Source: Oricola nitratireducens
Lineage (GTDB): Bacteria > Pseudomonadota > Alphaproteobacteria > Rhizobiales > Rhizobiaceae
DNA length: 64,000 nt
Direction of reading: 5' to 3'
Assembly: GCF_014904745.1 (NCBI RefSeq)
Contig: NZ_JACZCS010000014.1
Coordinates: 1 to 64,000 of the forward strand
Of the stretch, positions 17,590 to 30,462 are shown piece after piece. Below the pieces are notes generated by a model. That model searched no databases, was not told the origin of the DNA, and saw only the letters and a program-made list of their open reading frames with translations. Made by a program: the position numbers and the translations under genes. Position 1 is the stretch's first letter, and each line of letters starts with the position of its first letter.

Positions 17590-18678
17590 ATGGCACTGGT
17601 TCTTGATGGGATCTCGAAAGTGACGGGCGCGCAGACGCATATCCATCCCACGAGCCTGGAACTGCACAAGGGCACGATGAATGTGCTGTTGGGACCGACC
17701 TTGTCGGGCAAGACGTCTCTCATGCGGCTGATGGCCGGTCTCGACAAGCCGTCATCCGGCCGCCTTCTGTGGCACGGCGAGGACGTGACCGGCATGCGCG
17801 TTCAGGACCGCAAGGTCGCCATGGTCTACCAGCAGTTCATCAATTACCCGTCCATGACGGTCTACGAGAATATCGCCAGCCCTTTGCGGCTCATGGGCAT
17901 GAGCGCGGCCGAAATCGACTCGTCGGTCAAGGCGACGGCGGACCTGATGAAGCTGACGCCGATGCTTTCGCGCAAGCCGCTCGAGCTGTCGGGTGGCCAG
18001 CAGCAGCGCTGCGCGCTTGCGCGTGCGCTGGTGAAAAACGCCGGGCTGGTGCTGCTGGACGAACCGCTCGCCAATCTTGACTACAAGTTGCGCGAGGAAC
18101 TTCGCGTCGAAATTCCGAAGATTTTCGAAGAGTCCGGCGCAATCTTCGTCTACGCGACAACGGAACCCGAGGAGGCGCTCCTGCTCGGCGGCAACACGGC
18201 GACGTTGTGGGAGGGGCGCATCACCCAATTCGGACCAACGCCGGAGGTCTATCGCAAGCCCATTGACGCAACGACGGCGCGCGTCTTCTCGGACCCGCCG
18301 ATGAATTTCCTGAGCATCTCCAAGACCGGCAACAAGCTGCTGTTCGGCGATGGCCAGTCGGTGGCCGCGGCCGGAAAATTGCGCGAACTCGCAGACGGCC
18401 GTTACGTGGCGGGCTTCCGCCCGAACCATGTGGAGGTGGTGCGCCATACCGCCGACGCGATGAAATTCACCGCGCTGCTCAACGTTACCGAAATCACGGG
18501 GTCCGAGACCTTCATTCACCTGGCGCATCACGGCGAAAAATGGGTCGGGCTGATCCACGGCGTTCACGACCTGGAACTCGGTCAGCCGATCGATGTCTAT
18601 CTCGATCCGTCGCATGTCTACATTTTCGCGGAGGACGGCAAGTTGGTCGTCCCGGCTGCCTACGCGATGGCGGCCTGA
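17590..18678 (+). CDS. glpS: Glycerol ABC transporter ATP-binding protein GlpS
   Basis: 362 residues with an ATPase domain and a C-terminal TOBE-like domain (about 280-360). Walker A is GPTLSGKT (35-42), the signature LSGGQ is intact (133-137) and Walker B is VLLDEP. At the switch (H-loop) position the sequence reads YATTEPEEAL, so Thr191 replaces the usual histidine. This is one of two ATPases of the rhizobial glpSTPQUV importer. It follows glpD by 19 bp. GlpT keeps the histidine but has lost the signature, so the pair probably makes one working ATP site. Confidence 0.93.
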   Translation: MALVLDGISKVTGAQTHIHPTSLELHKGTMNVLLGPTLSGKTSLMRLMAGLDKPSSGRLLWHGEDVTGMRVQDRKVAMVYQQFINYPSMTVYENIASPLRLMGMSAAEIDSSVKATADLMKLTPMLSRKPLELSGGQQQRCALARALVKNAGLVLLDEPLANLDYKLREELRVEIPKIFEESGAIFVYATTEPEEALLLGGNTATLWEGRITQFGPTPEVYRKPIDATTARVFSDPPMNFLSISKTGNKLLFGDGQSVAAAGKLRELADGRYVAGFRPNHVEVVRHTADAMKFTALLNVTEITGSETFIHLAHHGEKWVGLIHGVHDLELGQPIDVYLDPSHVYIFAEDGKLVVPAAYAMAA

Positions 18679-18689
18679 GGGAGGAACGC

Positions 18690-21489
<2,800 letters not shown>

Positions 21490-21512
21490 GCGGCAAGAGG
21501 GGAGGAAATTCC

Positions 21513-21785
21513 ATGGACTGGATGGCTTGGACCGCGCCGACGGCGATCTTCTTTATCGTTATAGCGTCGCTGCTGACGGTCTTTTCGATCATTGCGATCC
21601 GCTTTCCGGAATCGCCCCGCATCGGCGTCCTGCGCATCGAGACGACGCGCGGCGACCGCCTCTTCATCACACTGCTTGGCTCGGCCTTTATCAATCTGGC
21701 CTGGCTTGGTCTGGTCAGCCTGCCCCAATGGGGCGCGCTGATCGTCTGCCTGCTCTATGCCACGGCGGTTTTCCGCTGGGTGTGA
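21513..21785 (+). CDS. glpU: Small membrane protein GlpU of the glycerol transporter
   Basis: 90 residues with two or three hydrophobic segments: AIFFIVIASLLTVFSIIAI near the start, and FINLAWLGLVSL and LIVCLLYATAVFRWV near the end. It matches in size, place and character the DUF2160 protein between permeases and binding protein in rhizobial glycerol operons. The conserved middle reads RLFITLLGSAFINLAWLGL. Its role is unknown; it probably stabilises or assembles the importer. It has a GGGAGGAA ribosome binding site. Confidence 0.88.
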   Translation: MDWMAWTAPTAIFFIVIASLLTVFSIIAIRFPESPRIGVLRIETTRGDRLFITLLGSAFINLAWLGLVSLPQWGALIVCLLYATAVFRWV

Positions 21786-21874
21786 GCAGGTCCGAAGAAT
21801 GCCGTCCGGCATGCAACGGTTTGCGCGCCGGATTGCGAACGTCGAAACCGCTTCGCAAAATTGGGAGGACCATT

Positions 21875-23596
<1,722 letters not shown>

Positions 23597-23607
23597 AACT
23601 CAATAGT

Positions 23608-23640
23608 CCGGCCGGAGCGTTCACGCTCCGGCCGGTTTTC
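23608..23640 (+). terminator. Rho-independent terminator of the glp operon
   Basis: A perfect 13-bp inverted repeat, CCGGCCGGAGCGT (23608-23620) and ACGCTCCGGCCGG (23623-23635), is followed by TTTTC. It begins 11 bp after the glpV stop. This is the clearest intrinsic terminator in the window and marks the end of the glycerol operon. Confidence 0.9.
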
Positions 23641-24315
23641 CGTATTTGCGAAGAGTCAGCAGTTTGATGCTGGCCGCCAACAACGCGCCCCAGTTCAAGA
23701 AACTCTGCAGGGCAATCGGCAGGCTGGCGGCGTGGACCACCCTGCCCTCGCTGCGGACCCGGCTCTTCGAGATCCTGCATTCGCCGGACTACTGGCTCGC
23801 GCGTATCGAGATCGTGCGGCGAGTCATGGATGGCCTCTACGCCGTTATTGCGCAGACCGTCGGCAAGTCTGCCGGGCCCGTTCCAGCTGCGATCGCGGGC
23901 CATTCGTTCGGCGCCTACACGTCGCAACTGTTTGCAGGCGCCGAGATCGACATCCCCGGGCGAGGCACACGCCGGTTTCGCGACGACCGCTTCAACGCCG
24001 CGATCCTGCTCAGCGCGCAGGGCCGCGACCAGCAGGGGCTTCGCGAGAGATCGTGGGCCGGGATATCCGGCCCCCTTCTCAACGTCACCGGAACGCTGGA
24101 CGGCGGCGCGAAAGGCCAGGACTGGCACTGGAAGCTCGAGCCGTACAAGTTCGCGCCGCCCGGCGGCGAACCGGCCCGAGCAGCGGGAGGCCGTCTGCTG
24201 GATCACACTGGCTTTCCTGGAAGCCTTCCTGGCGGGCAATGTCGAGGCGAAATCGTGGCTGGCCTCGATCGTCGCCCACGTCGGCGATTGCAGATTGCGG
24301 TTCCGTCGGAAATAG
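23641..24315 (+). pseudogene. Truncated, frameshifted alpha/beta-hydrolase (dienelactone hydrolase-like)
   Basis: The reading frame from about 23646 encodes a hydrolase fragment. It includes the nucleophile elbow AGHSFGAYTSQL and later GPLLNVTGTLDGG. Similarity then continues in a different frame from about 24160-24170 (REAVCWITLAFLEAFLAGN onward) to a stop at 24313-24315, so there is a frameshift near 24165. The N-terminal strands and the start region of the family are missing, with a terminator directly upstream. It looks like a decayed gene. Confidence 0.7.
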
Positions 24316-24324
24316 CGGACCGGC

Positions 24325-25023
24325 TCACACTTCCAGCCATTCCTGCCTGATCTTCTCGTTCGCCATCAGTTCGTCCGGCGTGCCGTCGAAGACCATCCGT
24401 CCGTGGCCCATGACATAGACGCGGTGCGAAACCCGCATCGCGATCACCAGCCGCTGCTCGACCAGCAGGATCGAGATGCCGCGCTTTGCGATTTCCTGTA
24501 GCAACTCGCCGATACGCTCGACCATCTGCGGCGCAAGTCCCTCGGTCGGTTCGTCGATCATGATCAGGTCGGGATCGCCCATCAGCGTGCGGCAGATCGT
24601 CAGCATCTGCTGCTCGCCGCCGGAGAGTGCGCCGCCCGGCGCATCCGCCCGGTCGCGCAGTTGCGGGAACAGCCGCCACGTCTCGTCGACGCTCCAGCGG
24701 CCCTCCTTCTGGCCCGGTTTCAGGCCGAGGAGGAGGTTCTGCTCGACGGTGAGCGACGGAAAGATCGCCCGTTCCTCCGGCACGTAGCCGATCCCGGCCC
24801 GCGCGATGTCGTGCGGCTTGAAGCCGGCGATCGGACGGTCCTTGAAGACGATGTCGCCCTGCGGCGCGGGATCGCCCATGATCGCCTTCAGCGTCGTCGA
24901 CCGGCCGACGCCGTTACGCCCGAGGATAGAAACAATCTCGTTCGTTCCGACATCCAGGTCGACGCCCTGCAGGATGTGGCTCTTGCCGTAATAGGCGTGA
25001 AGATCGCGGACAGTCAGCATCAT
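24325..25023 (-). CDS. livF: Branched-chain amino acid-type ABC importer ATPase LivF (Walker A Lys to Arg)
   Basis: 232 residues from the ATG at 25023, overlapping the livG stop as ATGA. The signature LSGGE (133-137) and Walker B LIMIDEPTEGL are normal. Walker A reads GRNGVGRST, with Arg41 where nearly all ABC ATPases have the phosphate-binding lysine; the codon is CGG at 24901-24903. The H-loop position is Gln (LLVEQRL), common in LivF. Active ATP hydrolysis probably relies on LivG's own Walker A paired with this subunit's signature. It is the last gene of the livJHMGF series. Confidence 0.9.
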   Translation of the reverse strand: MMLTVRDLHAYYGKSHILQGVDLDVGTNEIVSILGRNGVGRSTTLKAIMGDPAPQGDIVFKDRPIAGFKPHDIARAGIGYVPEERAIFPSLTVEQNLLLGLKPGQKEGRWSVDETWRLFPQLRDRADAPGGALSGGEQQMLTICRTLMGDPDLIMIDEPTEGLAPQMVERIGELLQEIAKRGISILLVEQRLVIAMRVSHRVYVMGHGRMVFDGTPDELMANEKIRQEWLEV

Positions 25024-25778
25024 GCCACCTCCGTGCCGAGATAGGCTTGCTGCACGGCGGCATTCGCCTTGATCCGCTTCGGCGTGTCGGAGGCGATCAC
25101 CTCGCCATAGACGAGCACCGATATCCGGTCGGCCAGATCGAAGACGACGCCCATGTCGTGTTCGATCATCACCAGCGTCCTGCCTTCGGTCACCTGGCGG
25201 ATCAGCTCGACCATGCGGTCGGTCTCCGCGTGGCTCATCCCGGCCGTCGGCTCGTCCAGAAGCAGGATGTCGGCATTCCCGGCAATCGTCAGCCCGATCT
25301 CCAACGCCCGCTGTTCGGCATAGGTGAGTAGCCCCGCCGGCATGTCCCAGCGGTCGAGCAGGTTGATCTCGGTGAGGATCTGCTCGGTGCGGTCGCGGGC
25401 GTCGGCAAGACGGTCGACACTGCGCCAGAACGAATAGCGATATCCGAGCGCCCACAGCGTGGCGCAGCGTACATTCTCCCAGACACTCAGTCGCGGGAAG
25501 ACATTGGTGATCTGGAAGCTGCGCGACAGGCCGCGTCGGTTTATCAATTGCGGCGCCATGCCGCCGATCTCCTCGCCACGCATCCTGACGCTGCCAGCGC
25601 TCGGTCGGTAATGGCCGCTGATGAGGTGGAAAAGCGTCGATTTCCCGGCACCGTTCGGCCCAATGATGGCGTGCCGTTCACCGGTCGGCACCGCGAGATC
25701 CACGCCGCGAATAATCTCCAGCGAACCGAAGCTCTTGCGCAGGCCGGAAAGCACGAGTGCGGGTGCTGAACTCGTCAT
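25020..25778 (-). CDS. livG: Branched-chain amino acid-type ABC importer ATPase LivG
   Basis: 252 residues from the ATG at 25778 (MTSSAPALVLSGLRKSFGS), overlapping the livM stop as ATGA. Walker A GPNGAGKS (40-47), Walker B ILLLDEPTAGM and the H-loop IEHDMGVV are intact. The signature is slightly degenerate: LTYAEQRALEIG instead of LSYGEQR. It pairs with LivF to power LivH-LivM. The substrate is probably the ester or keto acid handled by the enzymes upstream, not necessarily a branched-chain amino acid. Confidence 0.92.
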   Translation of the reverse strand: MTSSAPALVLSGLRKSFGSLEIIRGVDLAVPTGERHAIIGPNGAGKSTLFHLISGHYRPSAGSVRMRGEEIGGMAPQLINRRGLSRSFQITNVFPRLSVWENVRCATLWALGYRYSFWRSVDRLADARDRTEQILTEINLLDRWDMPAGLLTYAEQRALEIGLTIAGNADILLLDEPTAGMSHAETDRMVELIRQVTEGRTLVMIEHDMGVVFDLADRISVLVYGEVIASDTPKRIKANAAVQQAYLGTEVA

Positions 25779-27082
25779 CGTCCGGCCCTCCCGCTGCGCG
25801 CTTTTTCCAACGCCGAACCGTAGGCGTCCAGCGCCTTGCGCCCGGCCCGCCGGAAGAGCCAGAAGCCGCCCGCCAGCAATACGGCCGCGACCGCCCATGC
25901 CAGCGGCGAATTGGCGTCGAACGCTACATGGGCAAAGGACATTTGCGGCCCGTCCGCGGTGTTAACGGTGAGATGAAAGCACATCTCCACCATCATGCTG
26001 ACTCCGGTAATCGCGATCAGCCCCGGCACCAAAGCAAGAACATACCAGGGGAGCACGCGATGGAATTGCCCGGCCCGCACCAGTGGCATCTGCATCGCCA
26101 GCAGGCCTGCGATGCCGGTCGGCGCAAACATGACCATCCCCATGAACAGCAGCCCAAAATATAGCTGCCAGGCGCCGGTGATGTCGCTCAGCATCACCTG
26201 CAAATAGGTGACGAGGATCGCTCCGATAATCGGGCCCGCGAAATTGCCGACACCGCCGATGAAGGTCATCAGCACGACCGTGCCCGACTGCGCAGCGCCC
26301 ATCGCCGAAGACGTCACGATCTCGAAATTCAGAGCCGCCAGTCCGCCAGCGATGCCGGCAAACAGGCCGGCCATCGAAAACGCCAAGAAACGGACCGTTG
26401 TGGTGTTATAGCCGATGAAGCCCGTGCGGTCGGGATTGTCGCGGACCGCATTGCAGATGCGTCCGAAAGGCGTGCGGGTTATCGCGTACATTCCTCCCAT
26501 CGACAGGAAGCACCAGCCGGCGATCAGGTAGTAGACCTGTTCCTGCGGGCCGAAGCTGATGCCGAACAGATGTAGCACCCGCGTGCGATCGAAAGCGACG
26601 CCTTCCTCGCCGCCGAAGGCATGGCGCAGGATAAGCGCGCTCGACGAGACCAGTTCGGCGATACCGAGCGTGATCATCGCAAACGCGGTGCCGGAGCGCC
26701 GCGTCGCGACCGCGCCGAATAGGATGCCGAACACAAGCCCAGTCGCCCCGCCGACGAGGGGGAACACTTCCAGCGGCAACGGCGCATGCTCGCCGCGCGC
26801 CGCGTTCATCGCATGCGCCGTCAGGTAGCCGCCAAGACCGAAGAACACGGCGTGCCCGAACGACAAGAGACCGGTCTGGCCAAGCAACATGTTGTAGGAC
26901 AACGCGAAGATGATCATGATCTCCATCAGGCACATGGTGGAAATCGCCAGCCCCGAACTGAAGACCTGCGGCAGGACCGCGAGCACCACAGCCACCGCGA
27001 TCCAGATGGCGGCGGTCGCGACAAGTCCGCTGCCTTGCCCGGACGGCCGGCCCGGGGCGCCATTTTGCGTCGTCTTGCTCAT
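25775..27082 (-). CDS. livM: Branched-chain amino acid-type ABC importer permease LivM
   Basis: 435 residues, longer than usual LivM (about 320-360). It has the conserved N-terminal region NMLLGQTGLLSFGHAVFFG and the RDNPDRTGFIGYN loop. The extra length is a C-terminal extension of about 80-100 residues with two more hydrophobic segments, one of them LAWAVAAVLLAGGFWLF, ending in a basic tail. It overlaps livH and livG by 4 nt each. It forms the channel with LivH. Confidence 0.92.
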   Translation of the reverse strand: MSKTTQNGAPGRPSGQGSGLVATAAIWIAVAVVLAVLPQVFSSGLAISTMCLMEIMIIFALSYNMLLGQTGLLSFGHAVFFGLGGYLTAHAMNAARGEHAPLPLEVFPLVGGATGLVFGILFGAVATRRSGTAFAMITLGIAELVSSSALILRHAFGGEEGVAFDRTRVLHLFGISFGPQEQVYYLIAGWCFLSMGGMYAITRTPFGRICNAVRDNPDRTGFIGYNTTTVRFLAFSMAGLFAGIAGGLAALNFEIVTSSAMGAAQSGTVVLMTFIGGVGNFAGPIIGAILVTYLQVMLSDITGAWQLYFGLLFMGMVMFAPTGIAGLLAMQMPLVRAGQFHRVLPWYVLALVPGLIAITGVSMMVEMCFHLTVNTADGPQMSFAHVAFDANSPLAWAVAAVLLAGGFWLFRRAGRKALDAYGSALEKARSGRAGR

Positions 27083-28029
27083 GTTTCCCGGGTTCCCATC
27101 AGTCCGCGCGGCCGGAAGATAAGGATCAGCACCAGCAGCAAATAGGGCATGACGGCGGATAGCTGCGCCACCGTGACGTTCCAGATATCGCTGACATAGG
27201 CGATCAGGGGCCCGTTTCCGGTGAGTTCGCCGAAGACATCGGCAAGCGACGCGTCGGAGGCAACGGCAAAGGTCTGCAAGAGGCCGATCAGCAGTGAGGC
27301 GACGAACGCGCCGCTGAGAGAGCCGAGGCCGCCCACGACGACGACGACGAACAGGATCGGGCCGAGCGATTGCGCCATGTTGGACTGCGTGACGAGTGCC
27401 GGACCGGCGATCACCCCGGCGACGGCGGCCAGTCCCGCTCCGACGCCGAACACCAGCATGAAAACGCGGTCGACATTGTGCCCGAGCATGCCGACCATTT
27501 CCGGATGGCTGAGCGAGGCCTGCACGACAAGGCCGACGCGGGTGCGCTTGATCACCAACAGCAACGCCAGGAAGATCGCGATGGAAATGAAAAGCTCGAA
27601 GAGCTTGAACGCCGGGTACTCGGTTGAGAAGATCGTGAAGGCGGGGAAATCGAGCAATTGCGGCACGCGGTAGTCGACCGCCAGCTTGCCCCAGACCATC
27701 TGCACCAGTTCCTCGATGATGAAGGTCAGGCCGAAGGTGAACAGCAGTTCGGCGACGTGGCCGTGCTTGTGGACCGTGCGCAATCCGTAGCGCTCGACGA
27801 GCATACCGATGCCGCCGACCAGCACCGGCGCGATCACCAGGCCGGGCCAGAAGCCGACATGGCGGCTGATCTCGAAGCCGAAAAAGGCGCCGAGCATGTA
27901 GAAGCTGGCATGGGCGAAGTTGAGTACGCCCATCATCGAGAAGATGACGGTCAGGCCGCTGGCCATCAGGAACAGCAGCATTCCGAACAGGACGCCATTG
28001 AGCGTAGAAATGAGACCGATCTCAAGCAT
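27079..28029 (-). CDS. livH: Branched-chain amino acid-type ABC importer permease LivH
   Basis: 316 residues from the ATG at 28029 (MLEIGLISTLNGVLFGMLLF). The conserved SGLTVIFSMMGVLNFAHASF N-terminus and SLSHPEMVGMLGHNVDRVF loop are typical of LivH. Several transmembrane segments are present. It lies 102 bp downstream of livJ, separated by two hairpins, and overlaps livM by 4 nt. Confidence 0.92.
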   Translation of the reverse strand: MLEIGLISTLNGVLFGMLLFLMASGLTVIFSMMGVLNFAHASFYMLGAFFGFEISRHVGFWPGLVIAPVLVGGIGMLVERYGLRTVHKHGHVAELLFTFGLTFIIEELVQMVWGKLAVDYRVPQLLDFPAFTIFSTEYPAFKLFELFISIAIFLALLLVIKRTRVGLVVQASLSHPEMVGMLGHNVDRVFMLVFGVGAGLAAVAGVIAGPALVTQSNMAQSLGPILFVVVVVGGLGSLSGAFVASLLIGLLQTFAVASDASLADVFGELTGNGPLIAYVSDIWNVTVAQLSAVMPYLLLVLILIFRPRGLMGTRET

Positions 28030-28048
28030 GGATAATCCCCCTCCCGGC

Positions 28049-28114
28049 GTCTTCCGGATCGCGCGCGGCAATTGCCGGAAGACCGGCGGCGCCCGAGTAT
28101 TCCCGGGCGCCGCC
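28049..28114 (-). promoter_or_regulatory. Tandem hairpins between livJ and livH
   Basis: Two perfect inverted repeats fill the livJ-livH gap: GGCGGCGCCCG/CGGGCGCCGCC (28085-28095 and 28104-28114, 11-bp stem, 8-nt loop) and GTCTTCCGG/CCGGAAGAC (28049-28057 and 28075-28083). Neither has a T-tract on the minus strand. They probably stabilise the livJ message or reduce read-through, which would give more binding protein than permease. Confidence 0.6.
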
Positions 28115-28131
28115 ATTGCCGCCTTCTGCCG

Positions 28132-29379
28132 CTACGGGCGTTCCATCTGACAGGTGGTCGAGACGATCGTGTCGTCGACGGGAACGGTCGCCGCCACCTT
28201 CCAGCCCCAGCCGGTGCCTTCCTCGTCGAAGGGCTGGTTGGCGCCAAGCGGGCCGAGACCGGAGATGTACATCGTCTGGAAGTACTGGTGGTCGTCAGCG
28301 CGCATGAAGCCCTCCTTGCCGTCGATGAAGTCGGCATAGTGCATGCCTTCCAGCTTCGGCACGAACTTCACCGGATCGTCGGAGCCTGCTTCCTCGACCG
28401 CCTTGAAGACCATGCCCATCGCGTTGAAGAGGCGCGGATAGTAGATCGGCGCGTCGGGGTACTTGGCCATGTACTCCTTCACCTTGTCCTGCATCGGCTT
28501 GTAGTCGATATTGTTCACGCCCTCGGTGATCTGGAAAACCTTGTCCTCGAGACTCGCCTGCTTGATGGCGGTCGGCGTGCCGGCGAGACCGGCATAGAAG
28601 GTGTACCAGTTGACGTCCATTCCGGCGTCGCCCGCGGCCTTGATCAGCAGCTGGAGGTCGTTGCCCCAGTTGGCGGTCATTACAGAATCCGCGCCCGACG
28701 CCTTGATCTTGGCGATGTAGGGCGAGAAGTCGGTCACCTTCTGCAGCGGAACGAACTCGTTGCCGACTACCTCGATGCTGGAGCCTTCCGCGCCGAGCTT
28801 CTTGGCCGCGGCATCGGCCACCGAGTGACCGAACGAATAGTCCTGGCTGATCAGGTAGACCTTCTTGATGGCGTCGTTCGCCTTCATGAAGTTGGTCATC
28901 GCCTCGACCTTGATGTTGACATTGGCGTCGAAGGCGAAGTGCCAGTAGCTGCAATTGTCGTTGGTCAGCGACGGGTCGATGGCGGCATGGTTGATGTGGA
29001 CCACTTCCTTGCCGGGATTGCGCGAGTTGAACTTGGTGACGAAGCTCTCGACGGCCGACGCCACGGACGAGCCGTTACCCTGAACGATGATGCGAACGCC
29101 CTGGTCGATGGCCTTCTGGACCTGAACCAGGGAGACCTGCGGATCGAGTTTGTTGTCGTAGGGAATGATCTCGACCTGCTTGCCGAGCACTCCGCCATTC
29201 GCGTTGACCTCTTCGGCGATGTATTTGAGCTGGTTCAGGCCGATCTGGCCTGCGGCGGCGCCGCCGCCCGAAAGCGGGTCGACATAACCGATCTTGAGCG
29301 TGTCCTCGGCGGCCGCGTGGAAGGCGGTCGCGCCGAAGACTGACAGCGCGATGGCCGTCGAGACGAAAAGTTTCCTCAT
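28132..29379 (-). CDS. livJ: ABC importer substrate-binding protein, LivJ-type
   Basis: 415 residues. The Sec signal peptide is MRKLFVSTAIALSVFGATAF with probable cleavage after HAAA. The mature N-terminus EDTLKIGYVDPLSGGGAA and the VNANGGVLGKQVEIIPYDNK segment define the periplasmic Leu/Ile/Val-type binding family, which also binds amides, aromatic acids and urea. It lies 138 bp after the SDR gene on the same strand. The ligand is probably the substrate of the linked esterase/BKACE enzymes. Confidence 0.92.
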   Translation of the reverse strand: MRKLFVSTAIALSVFGATAFHAAAEDTLKIGYVDPLSGGGAAAGQIGLNQLKYIAEEVNANGGVLGKQVEIIPYDNKLDPQVSLVQVQKAIDQGVRIIVQGNGSSVASAVESFVTKFNSRNPGKEVVHINHAAIDPSLTNDNCSYWHFAFDANVNIKVEAMTNFMKANDAIKKVYLISQDYSFGHSVADAAAKKLGAEGSSIEVVGNEFVPLQKVTDFSPYIAKIKASGADSVMTANWGNDLQLLIKAAGDAGMDVNWYTFYAGLAGTPTAIKQASLEDKVFQITEGVNNIDYKPMQDKVKEYMAKYPDAPIYYPRLFNAMGMVFKAVEEAGSDDPVKFVPKLEGMHYADFIDGKEGFMRADDHQYFQTMYISGLGPLGANQPFDEEGTGWGWKVAATVPVDDTIVSTTCQMERP

Positions 29380-29517
29380 GGTACTCCTCCTGAATTCGAC
29401 AGCGGATCATCCACTGCCTTCGATCTTGAGCATCTCCCGCCTTCTGCTGCCTCTCACTCCTCCTGTAAGCGTGGCAGCGGCCAGGGTCCGCCCCGTCAAG
29501 CCGGCATCGGAGCCGGC

Positions 29518-30414
29518 TTATCCCTTTGCCGCCGAGGCGTGGGTGTCCACCCCTGCCCCGGCAAGTTCCTGCTGCGACTGGGCAAAACAGTTGTCCGGCA
29601 CCATGTCGCCCGATCGGTCACCGATCCTGTCCCACGCCTCGACGACCTTGTAGGCGGCTCCCTCGCCGCCGCCGATCCAGGCGCCCTTCGTCAATGTGAT
29701 GTTGGCGCGCGCGAAATATCCCGCCCCGGCGCACAGGATCGCCCTTGTCGGCGCCTCGTCGCCGACAAGCGCCAGCAGGCCTTCGCTGACGAAATCGGGC
29801 GAAAGCCGCGTCAGCGCGTTCTCCGAAAGCACACCCTGCGTCATCTGGGTCGCTGCCGTCGGCGCCAGGCAATTTACCCGGATGCCGTATTTCTCGCCTT
29901 CCAGCGCCAGCGTCTGCATCAGGCCGACCAGCGCCATTTTGGCGGCGCCATAGTTCGACTGGCCGAAATTGCCGTAGAGCCCCGACGACGAGGTCGTCAT
30001 GACGATGCGGCCGTGGCGCTGCTCGCGCATGATCTCCCAGACCGCCTTGGTGCAGACGACCGCCCCCATCAGGTGAACATCGACCACCGTGCGGAAATCG
30101 TCGAGATCCATCTTGGCGAAGGACTTGTCGCGAAGGATTCCGGCATTGTTGATCAGGATGTCGATGCGCCCGAAGGCGGCCATCGCATCCGCGACCATAT
30201 CCGCGACCTTGCCTTCGTCGGTCACCGAGCCCGCGAACGCGATCGCCTCGCCGCCCCCGGCCCTGATCTCGTCGGCGACGTTTTCGGCATTCTCGCCGCT
30301 CATGTCGTTGACGACGACCTTGGCCCCGAGCCCGGCCAGCGCAAGCGCATGGCTTCTGCCAAGCCCCCTGCCGGCGCCCGTGACGATCGCAGTTCGATCG
30401 CGCAATTCCATCAT
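29518..30414 (-). CDS. Short-chain dehydrogenase/reductase (3-hydroxyacyl-type)
   Basis: 298 residues. The NAD-binding motif is TGAGRGLGRSHAL and the catalytic Ser and Tyr-x3-Lys are present in TTSSSGLYGNFGQSNYGAAK. It resembles the dehydrogenase domain of peroxisomal multifunctional enzyme type 2, which oxidises 3-hydroxyacyl compounds. It sits between thiolase and livJ. A plausible role is oxidation of a 3-hydroxy intermediate to the 3-keto form used by the BKACE or thiolase steps. Confidence 0.88.
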   Translation of the reverse strand: MMELRDRTAIVTGAGRGLGRSHALALAGLGAKVVVNDMSGENAENVADEIRAGGGEAIAFAGSVTDEGKVADMVADAMAAFGRIDILINNAGILRDKSFAKMDLDDFRTVVDVHLMGAVVCTKAVWEIMREQRHGRIVMTTSSSGLYGNFGQSNYGAAKMALVGLMQTLALEGEKYGIRVNCLAPTAATQMTQGVLSENALTRLSPDFVSEGLLALVGDEAPTRAILCAGAGYFARANITLTKGAWIGGGEGAAYKVVEAWDRIGDRSGDMVPDNCFAQSQQELAGAGVDTHASAAKG

Positions 30415-30462
30415 TCCTCTTCTCCCTGCCTCAATTTCGTTCCGTCGCCTCGCGCATTTTCG

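Noticed and set aside
24325-29379. Calling the Liv-type system a leucine/isoleucine/valine transporter outright
   Set aside because: The family imports many substrates, and the linked esterase, thiolase and BKACE genes point to a different ligand.
29498-29519. AAGCCGGC/GCCGGCTT hairpin at the SDR stop codon as a terminator
   Set aside because: No T-tract follows on the minus strand, and livJ and its partners continue in the same direction.
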